This document shows positions 8,255-16,234 of a DNA stretch of 36,476 nucleotides, piece after piece. The notes beneath the pieces are model-generated. The model was not told the origin of the DNA. It ran no database searches and saw only the letters and a program-made list of their open reading frames with translations. Position numbers and translations under genes: made by a program. Source of the stretch: Planctomycetota bacterium (GTDB lineage: Bacteria; Planctomycetota; UBA1135; UBA2386); the NCBI GenBank assembly GCA_020851075.1, contig JADZDL010000161.1, positions 1 through 36,476 of the forward strand, in the 5' to 3' direction. Position 1 is the stretch's first letter; the number at the start of each line of letters is the position of its first letter.

Positions 8255-10792
8255 CTACTTGATCACTGTGATCTCGCCGGGCACCAGGCGAATCGGGTAG
8301 CGGTGGGGTTCGTCGCGCTTTTCCATGCCATCGTCGGTGTAGATCACGAGCGTGGTCGCAAGCTCTGACGTCTCCAAGACTCCAGTGCGGCCACCGCTCA
8401 TGAAGTGGATGTAGCCGCGCAGCCACGAGCCGAGGTAGGGGCCTTCGACCACGAGTTGGCGATCGCGATCATCAAGCACCGCCAACCGCCGCTGGTTGCT
8501 GGAAGGCGGCGGGTTCTCTGCGCGGTAGCGAAACTGCACCCGGCGGCCGAGCCGGTATTCGCGTTCGTCAAGGTAGTCGCGCGCCCTGGACGCGATAATG
8601 CGACCCGGCGCTTCGAAGGTCACGGTGACACCTTCTGCGCACTGTGCCGGCACGCGGACACGCCCCGCGTCGTCACACGAGAACTGCTGGGTATGGATCA
8701 CTGCGCTGCCCAACCCACCCCACGACCTCCACAACGACGCCGTCAGCACTGCACCCGCAATTCCCTCCCCGCGGGCGTCGACCACGCGACCCTCCCATGC
8801 CACCTGAAGATCCTGCGGCGGTGGCACCGCGATATCCACGACAGCCGCTCCCATCGAGAACTCACCTGCGTCGAAGACCTGGAACGTCTCGGGATCGAGC
8901 ACGAGCAAACGATGATTGCGCGGCAGGAGCGAGGTGAGTTGGAAGTTGCCAAGAGCATCCGTGATCGCGCCTTTCCGGAACGCTTCGCTCTCGATCTCAC
9001 GATGCCCCCGGCCCGGATCGACGCCCACGATGGGATCCGCGATGCGCACGATGCGCCCAGCCAGGGCACGCCCCTGCAGATCGACGACCCGGCCACGCAA
9101 CGACTGATCACTGCGCTGCAGCTGCAGTGTCTCATGCGGGTTCTTCGTGCCGAGATCGCGCCAACGCGCATGCGGCTCCAAGCAGACCGCCGCCCCCAGC
9201 TGCTCGTGCCATGCAACGAGACTGCCTCCCTCCATGAGGTTGCCACTGCCCGTTTCGATGTGGAAGGTCCCGTCCACACCGCTCAGCACCGAATAGAAGT
9301 GAAAGCTGACCCGCGCTCCTGCAACCGGACGCCGGTCCGCGTCGATGACGACACCATCAAGAGTCCACGTCAGCCAGGCCGGATCCGAAGTCACCGGCCT
9401 GCGATGCATCGCAAGTCGGACATCGATCTTGGGCACGAACGTCGTAATGCGATCCGGCGTGGTGATGCGCGCTTCCTGCTCCCCGACCAACACCGATTCG
9501 GCAACCGACTCGAATCCATCCAATTCCGGGGCAAACCGCACCGCAGCCGCACCGCGATATCCATCTGCCTGGGCGCTGATCTGCGCACCGACGAGCCAGG
9601 GCACGGCCACCTCGAACTCGCCTGCATCATCGGTGACGCCGTCACTGCGAAACGTAGCGAACTCAAACCCCATCAGAGAGTATGGGAAATCCACCAAAGT
9701 CGCGTCACTGTAGACGATGCGCGCACCGGCGACCTTGCGGCCGTCCTCGGCATCGATGACGACACCGCGCAACCGGATTTTCTTTGTCGCAACCAGCCGG
9801 TTCTCACCACCTGGCTGCAGTGGCTGCGCACCCAGAATCCAGTGATCCGAGTCCGCAGTGAGTTGGTGCGGCCCCACCGGCAGCTCCACAGCGAAAGAGC
9901 CAAGCAGGTTCGTGGCGCCGACCCGCTTCGTGCCCTCGTAGAGACCAACGCCGGACATCGGCTGGCCTTGCGAATCGAGCACTTCGCCCGAGTAGATAGC
10001 CATCACGGGCACTTCCGGAGCCGTGGACGCCACCAAATTTGGTGTCTTGGCCGGCGCCTCGCGAGCCTCTTCGGTTGGCGCGATCGATGGATCGTCAGGC
10101 GGCAACGCCGCATCGGAACGCATCACCGGCATCGGCGTATCCGTCTCCAACAACCTCCACACCAGCGGCACCGCCACTGCGACGGACAGCAACAGCACCG
10201 CGGCCATGACCGCCGGCACGGTCGCCACCGGCGACTTCGCGAGACGCGCACTCGGCACACCAAATACCGCCAGGGCCAACCGATCGCGCCATTGCGCACC
10301 ATCCGCCTCGAGATCTTCGCGCAGCATCTGCAGGCCGCGCGACAGCTGGCTGCGCACGGTCGCCCACGGCTGCCCCGTGCGTTCCGCGATCTCCTTGGTC
10401 GATCGGCCTTCGAGGAAGTGCGCGAGCACCGTGCCGCGATACGGCTCTGGCAGCGCGAGAACGGCCGTTGCGACCCGTTGCTGCTGTTCCATCTGCGCGA
10501 CGAGTTCGCCCGCTGGTAAGGCCTCCACGTCGCGCGTAACCGCGTGTTCGCGTTCGTGGCGGGCTCGCCGCGTACGGTCGCGACGGTAGCGCTTCGCGAA
10601 GTTCGTCACCACGCGCGCCATCCAGGCGCCATGATTGCGAACGGAGCCCGCTCGGGTCCGGTGCGCAATCCAGGCCTGCTGCAAGACATCGTCTGCGGCG
10701 TCGGGCCCAGCGAGGCGGAACGCCAGCGAACGCAACCAGGCGTGTTCCGAGAGGAGCGATCCGAGATCGATCGAGTCAGATTGCATGTTCAT
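8255..10792 (-). CDS. Membrane-tethered ECF sigma factor fused to carboxypeptidase-regulatory-like sensor (fusion 2)
   Basis: A single 845-residue frame. Sigma region 2 is at about 10-75 (LRSLAFRLAGPDAADDVLQQA; WMARVVTNFAKRYRRDRT). Region 4 is at about 105-162 (LPEPYRGTVLAHFLEG, EIAERTGQPWATVRSQLSRG). A membrane helix lies at about 190-213 (VPAVMAAVLLLSVAVAVPLVW). The outer part has about five carboxypeptidase-regulatory-like repeats: YSGEVLDSQGQPMSGVGLYE, LRGVVIDAEDGRKVAGARI, LDGVVIDADRRPVAGARVSF, LRGRVVDLQGRALAGRIVRI and WEGRVVDARGEGIAGAVL. The upstream gene, 22 bp away in the same direction, encodes an M50 intramembrane peptidase. ATG 10792 (MNMQSD) is chosen, with GGGGATCAGG upstream; ATG 10786 is equally possible. 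The inferred mechanism is release of the sigma domain from the membrane by the peptidase. Confidence 0.9.
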   Translation of the reverse strand: MNMQSDSIDLGSLLSEHAWLRSLAFRLAGPDAADDVLQQAWIAHRTRAGSVRNHGAWMARVVTNFAKRYRRDRTRRARHEREHAVTRDVEALPAGELVAQMEQQQRVATAVLALPEPYRGTVLAHFLEGRSTKEIAERTGQPWATVRSQLSRGLQMLREDLEADGAQWRDRLALAVFGVPSARLAKSPVATVPAVMAAVLLLSVAVAVPLVWRLLETDTPMPVMRSDAALPPDDPSIAPTEEAREAPAKTPNLVASTAPEVPVMAIYSGEVLDSQGQPMSGVGLYEGTKRVGATNLLGSFAVELPVGPHQLTADSDHWILGAQPLQPGGENRLVATKKIRLRGVVIDAEDGRKVAGARIVYSDATLVDFPYSLMGFEFATFRSDGVTDDAGEFEVAVPWLVGAQISAQADGYRGAAAVRFAPELDGFESVAESVLVGEQEARITTPDRITTFVPKIDVRLAMHRRPVTSDPAWLTWTLDGVVIDADRRPVAGARVSFHFYSVLSGVDGTFHIETGSGNLMEGGSLVAWHEQLGAAVCLEPHARWRDLGTKNPHETLQLQRSDQSLRGRVVDLQGRALAGRIVRIADPIVGVDPGRGHREIESEAFRKGAITDALGNFQLTSLLPRNHRLLVLDPETFQVFDAGEFSMGAAVVDIAVPPPQDLQVAWEGRVVDARGEGIAGAVLTASLWRSWGGLGSAVIHTQQFSCDDAGRVRVPAQCAEGVTVTFEAPGRIIASRARDYLDEREYRLGRRVQFRYRAENPPPSSNQRRLAVLDDRDRQLVVEGPYLGSWLRGYIHFMSGGRTGVLETSELATTLVIYTDDGMEKRDEPHRYPIRLVPGEITVIK

Positions 10793-10814
10793 CGCAAACG
10801 CCTGATCCCCGAGG

Positions 10815-12068
10815 TCACCGATCTGTTGCAGAACCCGCAAGATTATCCGTTGCCGCCAACGCCGCCTCCGTCCAGCGCTCTGCGATGTCGACCAAGGGGC
10901 TCCTCGGGCCCAATCGCCGGGCCTTGCGCAAAAACCGCTTTGTCGCACGACGATCCCCGCGCAACGCGTGGCCGTACGCAAGGTACCCCGCGCACATCGC
11001 ACGCAACCAGAACGGCTCTGGCAGACGAAATGATTGCTGCAACTTGACGAGGCCTTCGTCGACCCGACCAAGCCTAAGCAAGATCATCCCGTGAGTCCGC
11101 AGACGGGCAGCGCAAGCCTCCCCACCAAACGACTTCTTGTTTTGATCTGCACAGCGCCGCTCGGCCTTCACCAGGTCTTCCTGGCGCCCCGTCTGCGCGA
11201 GAAAGAACGCGTTGTTTACTGCATCGAGTTCTTTCACCTGGGCACGCAAGAGCCGAATCCGTAGCCGTTGCCCAGACGAAACGCACTCTCGCTCCAATCG
11301 GTGCAGCTCGGCCAGCGTCATCGTCTCACCCTGTCCATAGGCCGCGAGCGCACCATCCGGATCGCCGGTCAGCAGGCATAACAGGGCGCGGCCCTTGCAC
11401 CAATCACCGCGGGCCGGCAAACGCCGTTCGCCCTCGGCAAGAAGCGCTTCTGCGCCAGAGTAGTCCGCGCATTGCAAGGCTTCGTAGAAGTCATGCGCGA
11501 GCGCCTGCGCTCGCGAAGCCTCAAGCCAACCGGGGATTGCTGCCTTGGCAGTATTCAAGGTCGATAGCGCAATGGCCATGTCGGTCTTGGGCGCCCCACG
11601 AATCACTACCGGCACCAGACCCGCGAAAGCCCATGCGAACGCCATGAACCCAAAGGCGCCTCCGTACCATTGCGTATAGTAGAGGCCCTTGGGAGCATCC
11701 AGCAGGACGGCCACCACCAACGGAGTGGCGGCCACGGCGACCGCGATGTTGGCCAGAGGACCGGCGAGCACAGCCGCCAGAAACCGCATCCGCAGCAGGT
11801 ATTTGCCACGGGGCTGCCACCGCACGAGACCCGCCCATGGCCTTCGATGCAAACTGATCCGCACCCCAAAGCACGAGACCACGTGCCAAGGCATGCCGCC
11901 GCCGACTTGGATTTCGAGGATTCGAAACCCGAGCAGGAAGCCCACCAACGCGTGCGCCAACTCGTGGAAGACCACCACGACCAAACACGCGGCAACGGCC
12001 CCCAGGAGGCACAAGAGCCCGATCGCGCCGATGCCCAGTGCTTGCTCGAACGTACCCGCTGCCATCAT
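10815..12068 (-). CDS. M50 (site-2-protease-like) membrane metallopeptidase with helical C-terminal domain
   Basis: A 417-residue integral membrane protein. The first membrane helix leads into HELAHAL (H35, E36, H39), the zinc-binding motif of family M50. A second conserved segment, AGPLANIAVAV (about 102-111), matches the family's core helix. The third ligand is probably D163 in GLVPVVIRGAPKTDM, which resembles the N-x-x-P...D-G motif but has Gly in place of Asn and Met after the Asp. Three or four more hydrophobic helices end at about 157. Residues about 175-417 are soluble, rich in Ala/Leu/Arg and TPR-like, so they could bind a substrate in the cytoplasm. The gene is 22 bp upstream of the membrane-bound sigma fusion, its most likely substrate. 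Two tandem ATGs (12068, 12065) start it; a gap of 46 bp separates it from a divergent gene. Confidence 0.88.
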   Translation of the reverse strand: MMAAGTFEQALGIGAIGLLCLLGAVAACLVVVVFHELAHALVGFLLGFRILEIQVGGGMPWHVVSCFGVRISLHRRPWAGLVRWQPRGKYLLRMRFLAAVLAGPLANIAVAVAATPLVVAVLLDAPKGLYYTQWYGGAFGFMAFAWAFAGLVPVVIRGAPKTDMAIALSTLNTAKAAIPGWLEASRAQALAHDFYEALQCADYSGAEALLAEGERRLPARGDWCKGRALLCLLTGDPDGALAAYGQGETMTLAELHRLERECVSSGQRLRIRLLRAQVKELDAVNNAFFLAQTGRQEDLVKAERRCADQNKKSFGGEACAARLRTHGMILLRLGRVDEGLVKLQQSFRLPEPFWLRAMCAGYLAYGHALRGDRRATKRFLRKARRLGPRSPLVDIAERWTEAALAATDNLAGSATDR

Positions 12069-12114
12069 CCGCCAGAGTCTCGCAGTTCTTCGCCGCGAAG
12101 GCTACGTTCGCGCC

Positions 12115-13158
12115 ATGGCACGGAAAGCGAACCCAGCTCCTGCACTGTCGCCGGAATTGACCTCGGCCTGGCAGTACACCCTCGATATCGCCAGCGGCAT
12201 TCGTGACCTCGCGCCTTGGGATTGCATCAACCCTGACGCGATCCTCGGGGTGCGCGACCCGGTCAGTGGAGAGATCGACTGGTGCATGACCATTGCCTTG
12301 GCGGACGGGTTCTCTGGCGTGGCCATCTACCAGGGCGACACTGGTTACGCATCCCTGCAGCGACTCCTGCAAGGCGAGGTCGATGAGTTCGATACGCCGA
12401 TTGCGCAGCACTGCGTCACCTTGATGTTCCACAGCGCAGCGACGGTGCGGCCGGAGACGAAACAGCTGATGAAGCAGCTGGAGCGCAAGTTCCGCGGCAG
12501 CGGCGCCTGGCCCGAACTGCTCACCCACGAACCAGGCTTCATGCCAGAGCTTCCTCGCGACGTGGCGCAGCTCACTCGCATCGCCAATGCACTCTGCGGG
12601 CTTGCTTCCATGGTGCCGTGGGCAAGCGCTGACGAAGGCGGCGGAGCCTGCAACGAGGCCAACCACGCCTGGGCCACCGCGAGTCCATTTGATGAACTCG
12701 CGCGTTTCCTCACCCCATTGCCGAAGGTGCCCGCCCTCGTCATCGAAGCGCCACCCTTCGACCAGGTCGCCGTCGCGCGTCTGCAGAAGCGCAAGACCGC
12801 GCACCAGGGCCAATGGTATGTCGATTGGTTCTGCGGCCTCAGCGGCGTCTTCGATCCAGCTTCGGGCGAACGCGGCTACTACGTGGTGCACCTGCTGTGT
12901 ATTGAGATCTCCACCGGGCTCATGCTCGCCATGGACATCTCGACGGTTGCCGAGGCAACCGGGCAATTGCAGGCCATCATCCTGCGCGAGGCCGAGAAGC
13001 ACGCAGTGCCGGAGGCGGTATTCGTGCGGCGGGAGGCCCTGCAGACCGCGCTGCAGCCACTCGCGAAGGAACTCGGCATTGCGCTCCAGCTCAAGCCCGA
13101 GCTTCGCGAAGCGACCCACGAACTGCGCGACCAGCTCACGAACTTCCTGTCCCGCTGA
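12115..13158 (+). CDS. Conserved-looking hypothetical protein
   Basis: A 347-residue soluble protein with no signal peptide or membrane helix. I do not recognise the family with certainty; its overall layout (an N-terminal part with WDCINPDAILGVRDPVSGEIDWC and a C-terminal half with W-x-x-D-W-F-C-G and VPEAVFVRREALQTALQPLAKELGI) recalls DUF6930/DUF7309-type proteins, but this is from memory only. Codon use matches that of the neighbours, and the opposite-strand frames are shadows. ATG 12115 is used because it gives a plausible basic N-terminus (MARKANPAPAL) 46 bp from the divergent M50 gene; the frame is open further upstream over the M50 gene. No function can be assigned. Confidence 0.75.
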   Translation: MARKANPAPALSPELTSAWQYTLDIASGIRDLAPWDCINPDAILGVRDPVSGEIDWCMTIALADGFSGVAIYQGDTGYASLQRLLQGEVDEFDTPIAQHCVTLMFHSAATVRPETKQLMKQLERKFRGSGAWPELLTHEPGFMPELPRDVAQLTRIANALCGLASMVPWASADEGGGACNEANHAWATASPFDELARFLTPLPKVPALVIEAPPFDQVAVARLQKRKTAHQGQWYVDWFCGLSGVFDPASGERGYYVVHLLCIEISTGLMLAMDISTVAEATGQLQAIILREAEKHAVPEAVFVRREALQTALQPLAKELGIALQLKPELREATHELRDQLTNFLSR

Positions 13159-13167
13159 GCGCGACGG

Positions 13168-14871
13168 TCAGCCCCGCGGCGCCAGGATCTCGCGCCGCAC
13201 TGCCTCGACCATCTGCGGATCCGCGCCACGCAGTTCGGCGGCCGCAATGTGCTGGCGCGCCTCGTCGATGCGACCGAGCAGCGCGCAGGCTTGCGCCAGG
13301 TGCAACAACGGCGAACTTTCTTGCGGCGCGATGGCGTGGGCTTGCTGCAGATGTTGATGCCCGGCTTCGACGTTGCCGCGCGAAACGAGCAGGATGCCGA
13401 GGCGGTTGTGCGCATCGCCAAACCGATCGTCGATCCGCAGCGCCCGGCGCAGCGCGCGTTCGGCGCGGCGATCGTGGCCGAGCTTGTGCCGGACGAGGCC
13501 GACCAGAAACCACGTCTCGGCGGCGCGGCCCACGGTGCGAACGAGCTCTCGCGCGCCGGCCATTGCTTCGGCGAGGTCGCCAGCCGCAATGGCGTTCTCG
13601 ACCCGCTGGGTGCCCGACCAGAGGCCAGGCACCGCGGCGAGCCGCAGGTACCGTTGTGCTTGCGGGGCGATCGTGGGCGGCAGGCCGCGCTGCAGCGCCT
13701 GCTGCAGGGCCTCGCTGGCGCGCGATCCGTTGTCGAGCAGGAGGTAGGCGCGGCCGAGTTCAAACTGCAGCATCGGCTGCGCGGGATCCTTGGCCAGCGC
13801 GCGTTCGGCCACCTGACAGGCTTCCAGCGGCCGATCGTCTTCGATCAAGAACGAGACGAGCAACCGTGCCACCGGCACCGGCAGGTCGTCCATGCCGAGC
13901 AGTTCTTCGGTGAGCTGCACACGCAGCGCCTGGTCGCCCGTGCGATCACAGACCGCGGCCAGCTGCGCCAGGGCCGGCACGCTGGCGACACCACGATGCC
14001 GCGCCAACTCGACGAGGCCCCGGACTTCGCCGTAACGCTCGAGGCGGAACAGCTGCGCCGCCGCGCGTTCGACGAGTTCTGGTCGCTCCGGCGACTGCAT
14101 CGCCGCGCGCCCGATCGCGGTCGCCGCCGCGGCATCGTCGCCCGCGGCGTGCAGCAGGACGGCGAGGCGTTCGAGCTGCTCGGTCGGCAAGCTCGGCGAC
14201 TGCGCGAGGTCTGCAAGCACCGGTGCCAGGCCTTCGCGGTGCTCCCCGCGCTTCAGCAATTGCACCGCGTAATCGAGCGCCAAGGCGCGAACCCCTTCGT
14301 CATCGCGCGCGAGTTCGAGGCAACGTCGCAGTGGCCGCAGCGGGTCCGGCGAGGCCTCTGGCAGGTTCGCTTCGCGCCGCAGCAGACTGTCCTTCAGCAC
14401 GAGAAACCAGCCGAGCGCCTCCCCCGACAACGGATGCGCGGGCTGCGGACGCCCCATCCAGCCCAGGAGCCCCGTGATCTCAAACTCGAGGCGAACGAGC
14501 ACGTCGAGCGGTTTCCTCGCGTCGAAGGGCACACAGCCTTCGATCTGCACCTTCAGGCTTTCGCCGTCGAGTACGCGCCAATGCAGCCCCCCCGGCCGGA
14601 AGATGCCATCGACGAGCAACTGCGTCGCCCCCTGCTTGTGCAGCAAGGCCAGCTGGGCCGGCTCGAACTGCTCGCGCAGGTTCAGGAAGTTGCGCTGGCC
14701 ATCGACGGGACCGACGAACGGGAAGAATCGGATGCCGCGATCGCCGCCGGCGTTGAGCCTGGCGACCAGGAGGCGGGGCAGTTGGCGGGCGAGCACGTCA
14801 TACGGAGCTGCCCCGACGACAGGCAGCAGCCCATCGGCGACGGCAAAGGCGAAGACGACCGCAACAGCCAT
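13168..14871 (-). CDS. TPR-repeat protein with N-terminal signal or anchor segment
   Basis: A 567-residue protein. The N-terminus (MAVAVVFAFAVADGLLPVV) is a hydrophobic signal or anchor. Residues about 30-140 form a non-repeat domain with GIRFFPFVGPVDGQRN and a following strand-rich part. From about 160 to the end there are many 34-residue tetratricopeptide repeats, for example PMLQFELGRAYLLLDNGSRA, AETWFLVGLVRHKLGHDRRA and GDAHNRLGILLVSRGNVEAG. Such arrays act as protein-protein scaffolds, here probably on the outer face of the membrane. The ATG at 14871 is the only normal start between the in-frame stop at 14947-14949 and the domain. The small membrane protein encoded 75 bp upstream is likely co-transcribed. 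The gene converges with the hypothetical gene at 12115 (9-bp gap). Confidence 0.82.
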   Translation of the reverse strand: MAVAVVFAFAVADGLLPVVGAAPYDVLARQLPRLLVARLNAGGDRGIRFFPFVGPVDGQRNFLNLREQFEPAQLALLHKQGATQLLVDGIFRPGGLHWRVLDGESLKVQIEGCVPFDARKPLDVLVRLEFEITGLLGWMGRPQPAHPLSGEALGWFLVLKDSLLRREANLPEASPDPLRPLRRCLELARDDEGVRALALDYAVQLLKRGEHREGLAPVLADLAQSPSLPTEQLERLAVLLHAAGDDAAAATAIGRAAMQSPERPELVERAAAQLFRLERYGEVRGLVELARHRGVASVPALAQLAAVCDRTGDQALRVQLTEELLGMDDLPVPVARLLVSFLIEDDRPLEACQVAERALAKDPAQPMLQFELGRAYLLLDNGSRASEALQQALQRGLPPTIAPQAQRYLRLAAVPGLWSGTQRVENAIAAGDLAEAMAGARELVRTVGRAAETWFLVGLVRHKLGHDRRAERALRRALRIDDRFGDAHNRLGILLVSRGNVEAGHQHLQQAHAIAPQESSPLLHLAQACALLGRIDEARQHIAAAELRGADPQMVEAVRREILAPRG

Positions 14872-14946
14872 GACTGCCGCTATCGAACCGGGTGGGGCCG
14901 CAACCGTCGTGCGTCCTGGAGTCCGCCGTGCCAGTGGCGCATGGCG

Positions 14947-15333
14947 TCAGCGCCGCCGCGCCGGTCGCGGCACCACGAGCCTCGTCACCGGGCCCCGATC
15001 CTCGTCGGCAACCTCGACCACGACCTCCGTGGGCTCGTTGCCGGCCCCTTGCAGGCTGTGCCAGGCCTGCGCGCCTACGGCCTCGGCGATCCGCTCCTTA
15101 CGCAGACCGGCCAGTACGGACAGCCGAACGCGCACACGCGGGGTTCCCGCCGGGCGCTCGTCGATGACCCGCAGCGGGGCGATCAGCCGGCCTTCGAGGG
15201 GCGCTTCGAGCTCGAGTTCGAGTGGCGAACGGTCGCGTTCCTGCTTGACCTTGAGCAGATCCTGCATGAGCAAGCTCAGCACCAGGCTCGCCGCGACACC
15301 CAGTGCACCGATGGCGATCAGGGACTTGGACAC
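14947..15333 (-). CDS. Small membrane-anchored protein of unknown function
   Basis: About 128 residues from a GTG at 15333 (VSKSLIAIGALGVAASLVL), giving one N-terminal membrane helix. A short charged linker (KVKQERDRSPLELELEAPL) leads into a beta-rich domain with RVRVRLSVLAGLRKERIAEA and TEVVVEVADEDRGP. An ATG at 15420 would add 29 residues, but the codons there have many A/T third positions (ATT ATT TTG, AAT), unlike the rest of the gene, so I treat that stretch as the promoter region. It precedes the TPR gene on the same strand. I do not recognise the family. It could form a membrane pair with the TPR protein; this is inferred from position only. Confidence 0.6.
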   Translation of the reverse strand: MSKSLIAIGALGVAASLVLSLLMQDLLKVKQERDRSPLELELEAPLEGRLIAPLRVIDERPAGTPRVRVRLSVLAGLRKERIAEAVGAQAWHSLQGAGNEPTEVVVEVADEDRGPVTRLVVPRPARRR

Positions 15334-15492
15334 GGGTTTCTTTTCGGCCGCGAGGGGGGTTCCGCTGCAATTCTCGATGGCAGAACCCTGCGACTGCAAA
15401 ATAATCCCGGTTCGGGGCATTGCCTTGGTGGTCCGAGCCGGTATGCATCGGCGACGTTCCGGGCACCGTCCCATACAACGAACTCGATACCC

Positions 15493-15831
15493 ATGGGCAA
15501 GATCGTCCGATGCCGTGAGTGCGGCAAGGTCTACCGCGAGCTCGACGAGCTCGAGGACCTCAGAGACAACGACAGCGTGTGCCTGGTCTGCAACAACACC
15601 ATTGAAGTTGCCGACTGGGACCGGGTCCTCGCTTCCTACGAAGACGACGAAGGTGACGTCGAGGAAGATGATGACTGGGATGACGACGAGGAGGCGGAAA
15701 CCGACGACGATGCCGAAGAGGACGTCGCGGAAGACGACTTCACGGAGGACCTCGACGAAGAAGGCGACGAGGACGAAGAAGACGAGGATGAGGACGAAGA
15801 CGAGGACGAAGACGCCGACGACGAAGAGTGA
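15493..15831 (+). CDS. Zinc-ribbon protein with highly acidic tail
   Basis: A 112-residue protein. The first 50 residues (MGKIVRCRECGKVY...) hold two CxxC pairs (C7/C10 and C30/C33), a small zinc ribbon. Residues about 50-112 are almost only Asp and Glu, ending in a run of alternating D and E. Such tails mimic nucleic acid and often bind basic proteins, or keep the protein away from DNA or RNA. The ATG at 15493 is 73 bp past the alternative ATG of the divergent small membrane gene. The reading frame stays open upstream across the TPR gene, but that extension is a shadow. A hairpin follows directly at the stop codon. The role is unknown; a regulator that binds basic partners is one guess. Confidence 0.78.
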   Translation: MGKIVRCRECGKVYRELDELEDLRDNDSVCLVCNNTIEVADWDRVLASYEDDEGDVEEDDDWDDDEEAETDDDAEEDVAEDDFTEDLDEEGDEDEEDEDEDEDEDEDADDEE

Positions 15832-15846
15832 CCGGGTAACCCGGTC
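15830..15846 (+). terminator. Hairpin at the stop codon of the zinc-ribbon gene
   Basis: GACCGGG and CCCGGTC form a perfect 7-bp stem with a TAA loop. The stem starts inside the stop codon of the zinc-ribbon gene. No T-run follows, so it may slow or stabilise the transcript end rather than act as a classical intrinsic terminator. Confidence 0.45.
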
Positions 15847-16234
15847 CCTGCCGTCGTAGGCCTCCCGTTCGCGCCCTGCGTGCACATCGCGCGGGTCTAC
15901 GTACCCCCTGTGCCCCTTCGGCCTGCGCCCCGTTCGGTCCGTGCCTCCAGATCCGGGCCCCAGATCCGACCACCGGGCAGCCCCCTGTCCGCGCCCAGGC
16001 AAGCCTTGCGGGCTCGCCCAGGCTGCTGCGGGCCATGCACGCGCGCCAAGATGACAGCAGCCCGCGCCAGGCTCCTGCCACACTGGCAGTAATCAGCCCT
16101 AGGGTAGATCGCCACCGAGAATGTTAAGTCATTTTGGAGAAGTGACTTAAACAACTTCCCACGGCGCGGCACATGCCTTGCTTTGCGGGGCCGCCCCGGG
16201 GAGCTTTCGAAGCTCTCCGACCACCCGCCTACCC
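15847..16234. other. Intergenic stretch without a credible gene
   Basis: About 390 bp between the zinc-ribbon gene and the receiver-domain gene. Frames on both strands are Arg/Gly/Pro-rich and lack any recognisable motif. The only notable structure is the AT-rich inverted repeat at 16124-16150, described separately. The rest is C-rich on the plus strand with no clear promoter. Confidence 0.6.
16124..16150. repeat. AT-rich inverted repeat upstream of the receiver gene
   Basis: TTAAGTCA (16124-16131) and TGACTTAA (16143-16150) are perfect 8-bp inverted copies separated by 11 bp. If one bulged base is allowed, the arms extend to TGTTAAGTCA. The segment stands out as A/T-rich in very GC-rich surroundings and ends 84 bp before the response-regulator ATG. 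It could be a protein-binding operator or an RNA hairpin in the leader. It lacks a T-run after the second arm, which argues against a terminator for plus-strand transcripts. Confidence 0.5.

Noticed and set aside
11521..13119. Long minus-strand frame of 532 residues
   Set aside because: It lies antisense to the hypothetical gene at 12115 and out of frame over the M50 gene; composition is that of a GC-rich shadow.
13249..15492. Plus-strand frame running over the TPR gene into the zinc-ribbon gene
   Set aside because: Only the part from ATG 15493 looks coding; the rest is antisense to a clear TPR protein.
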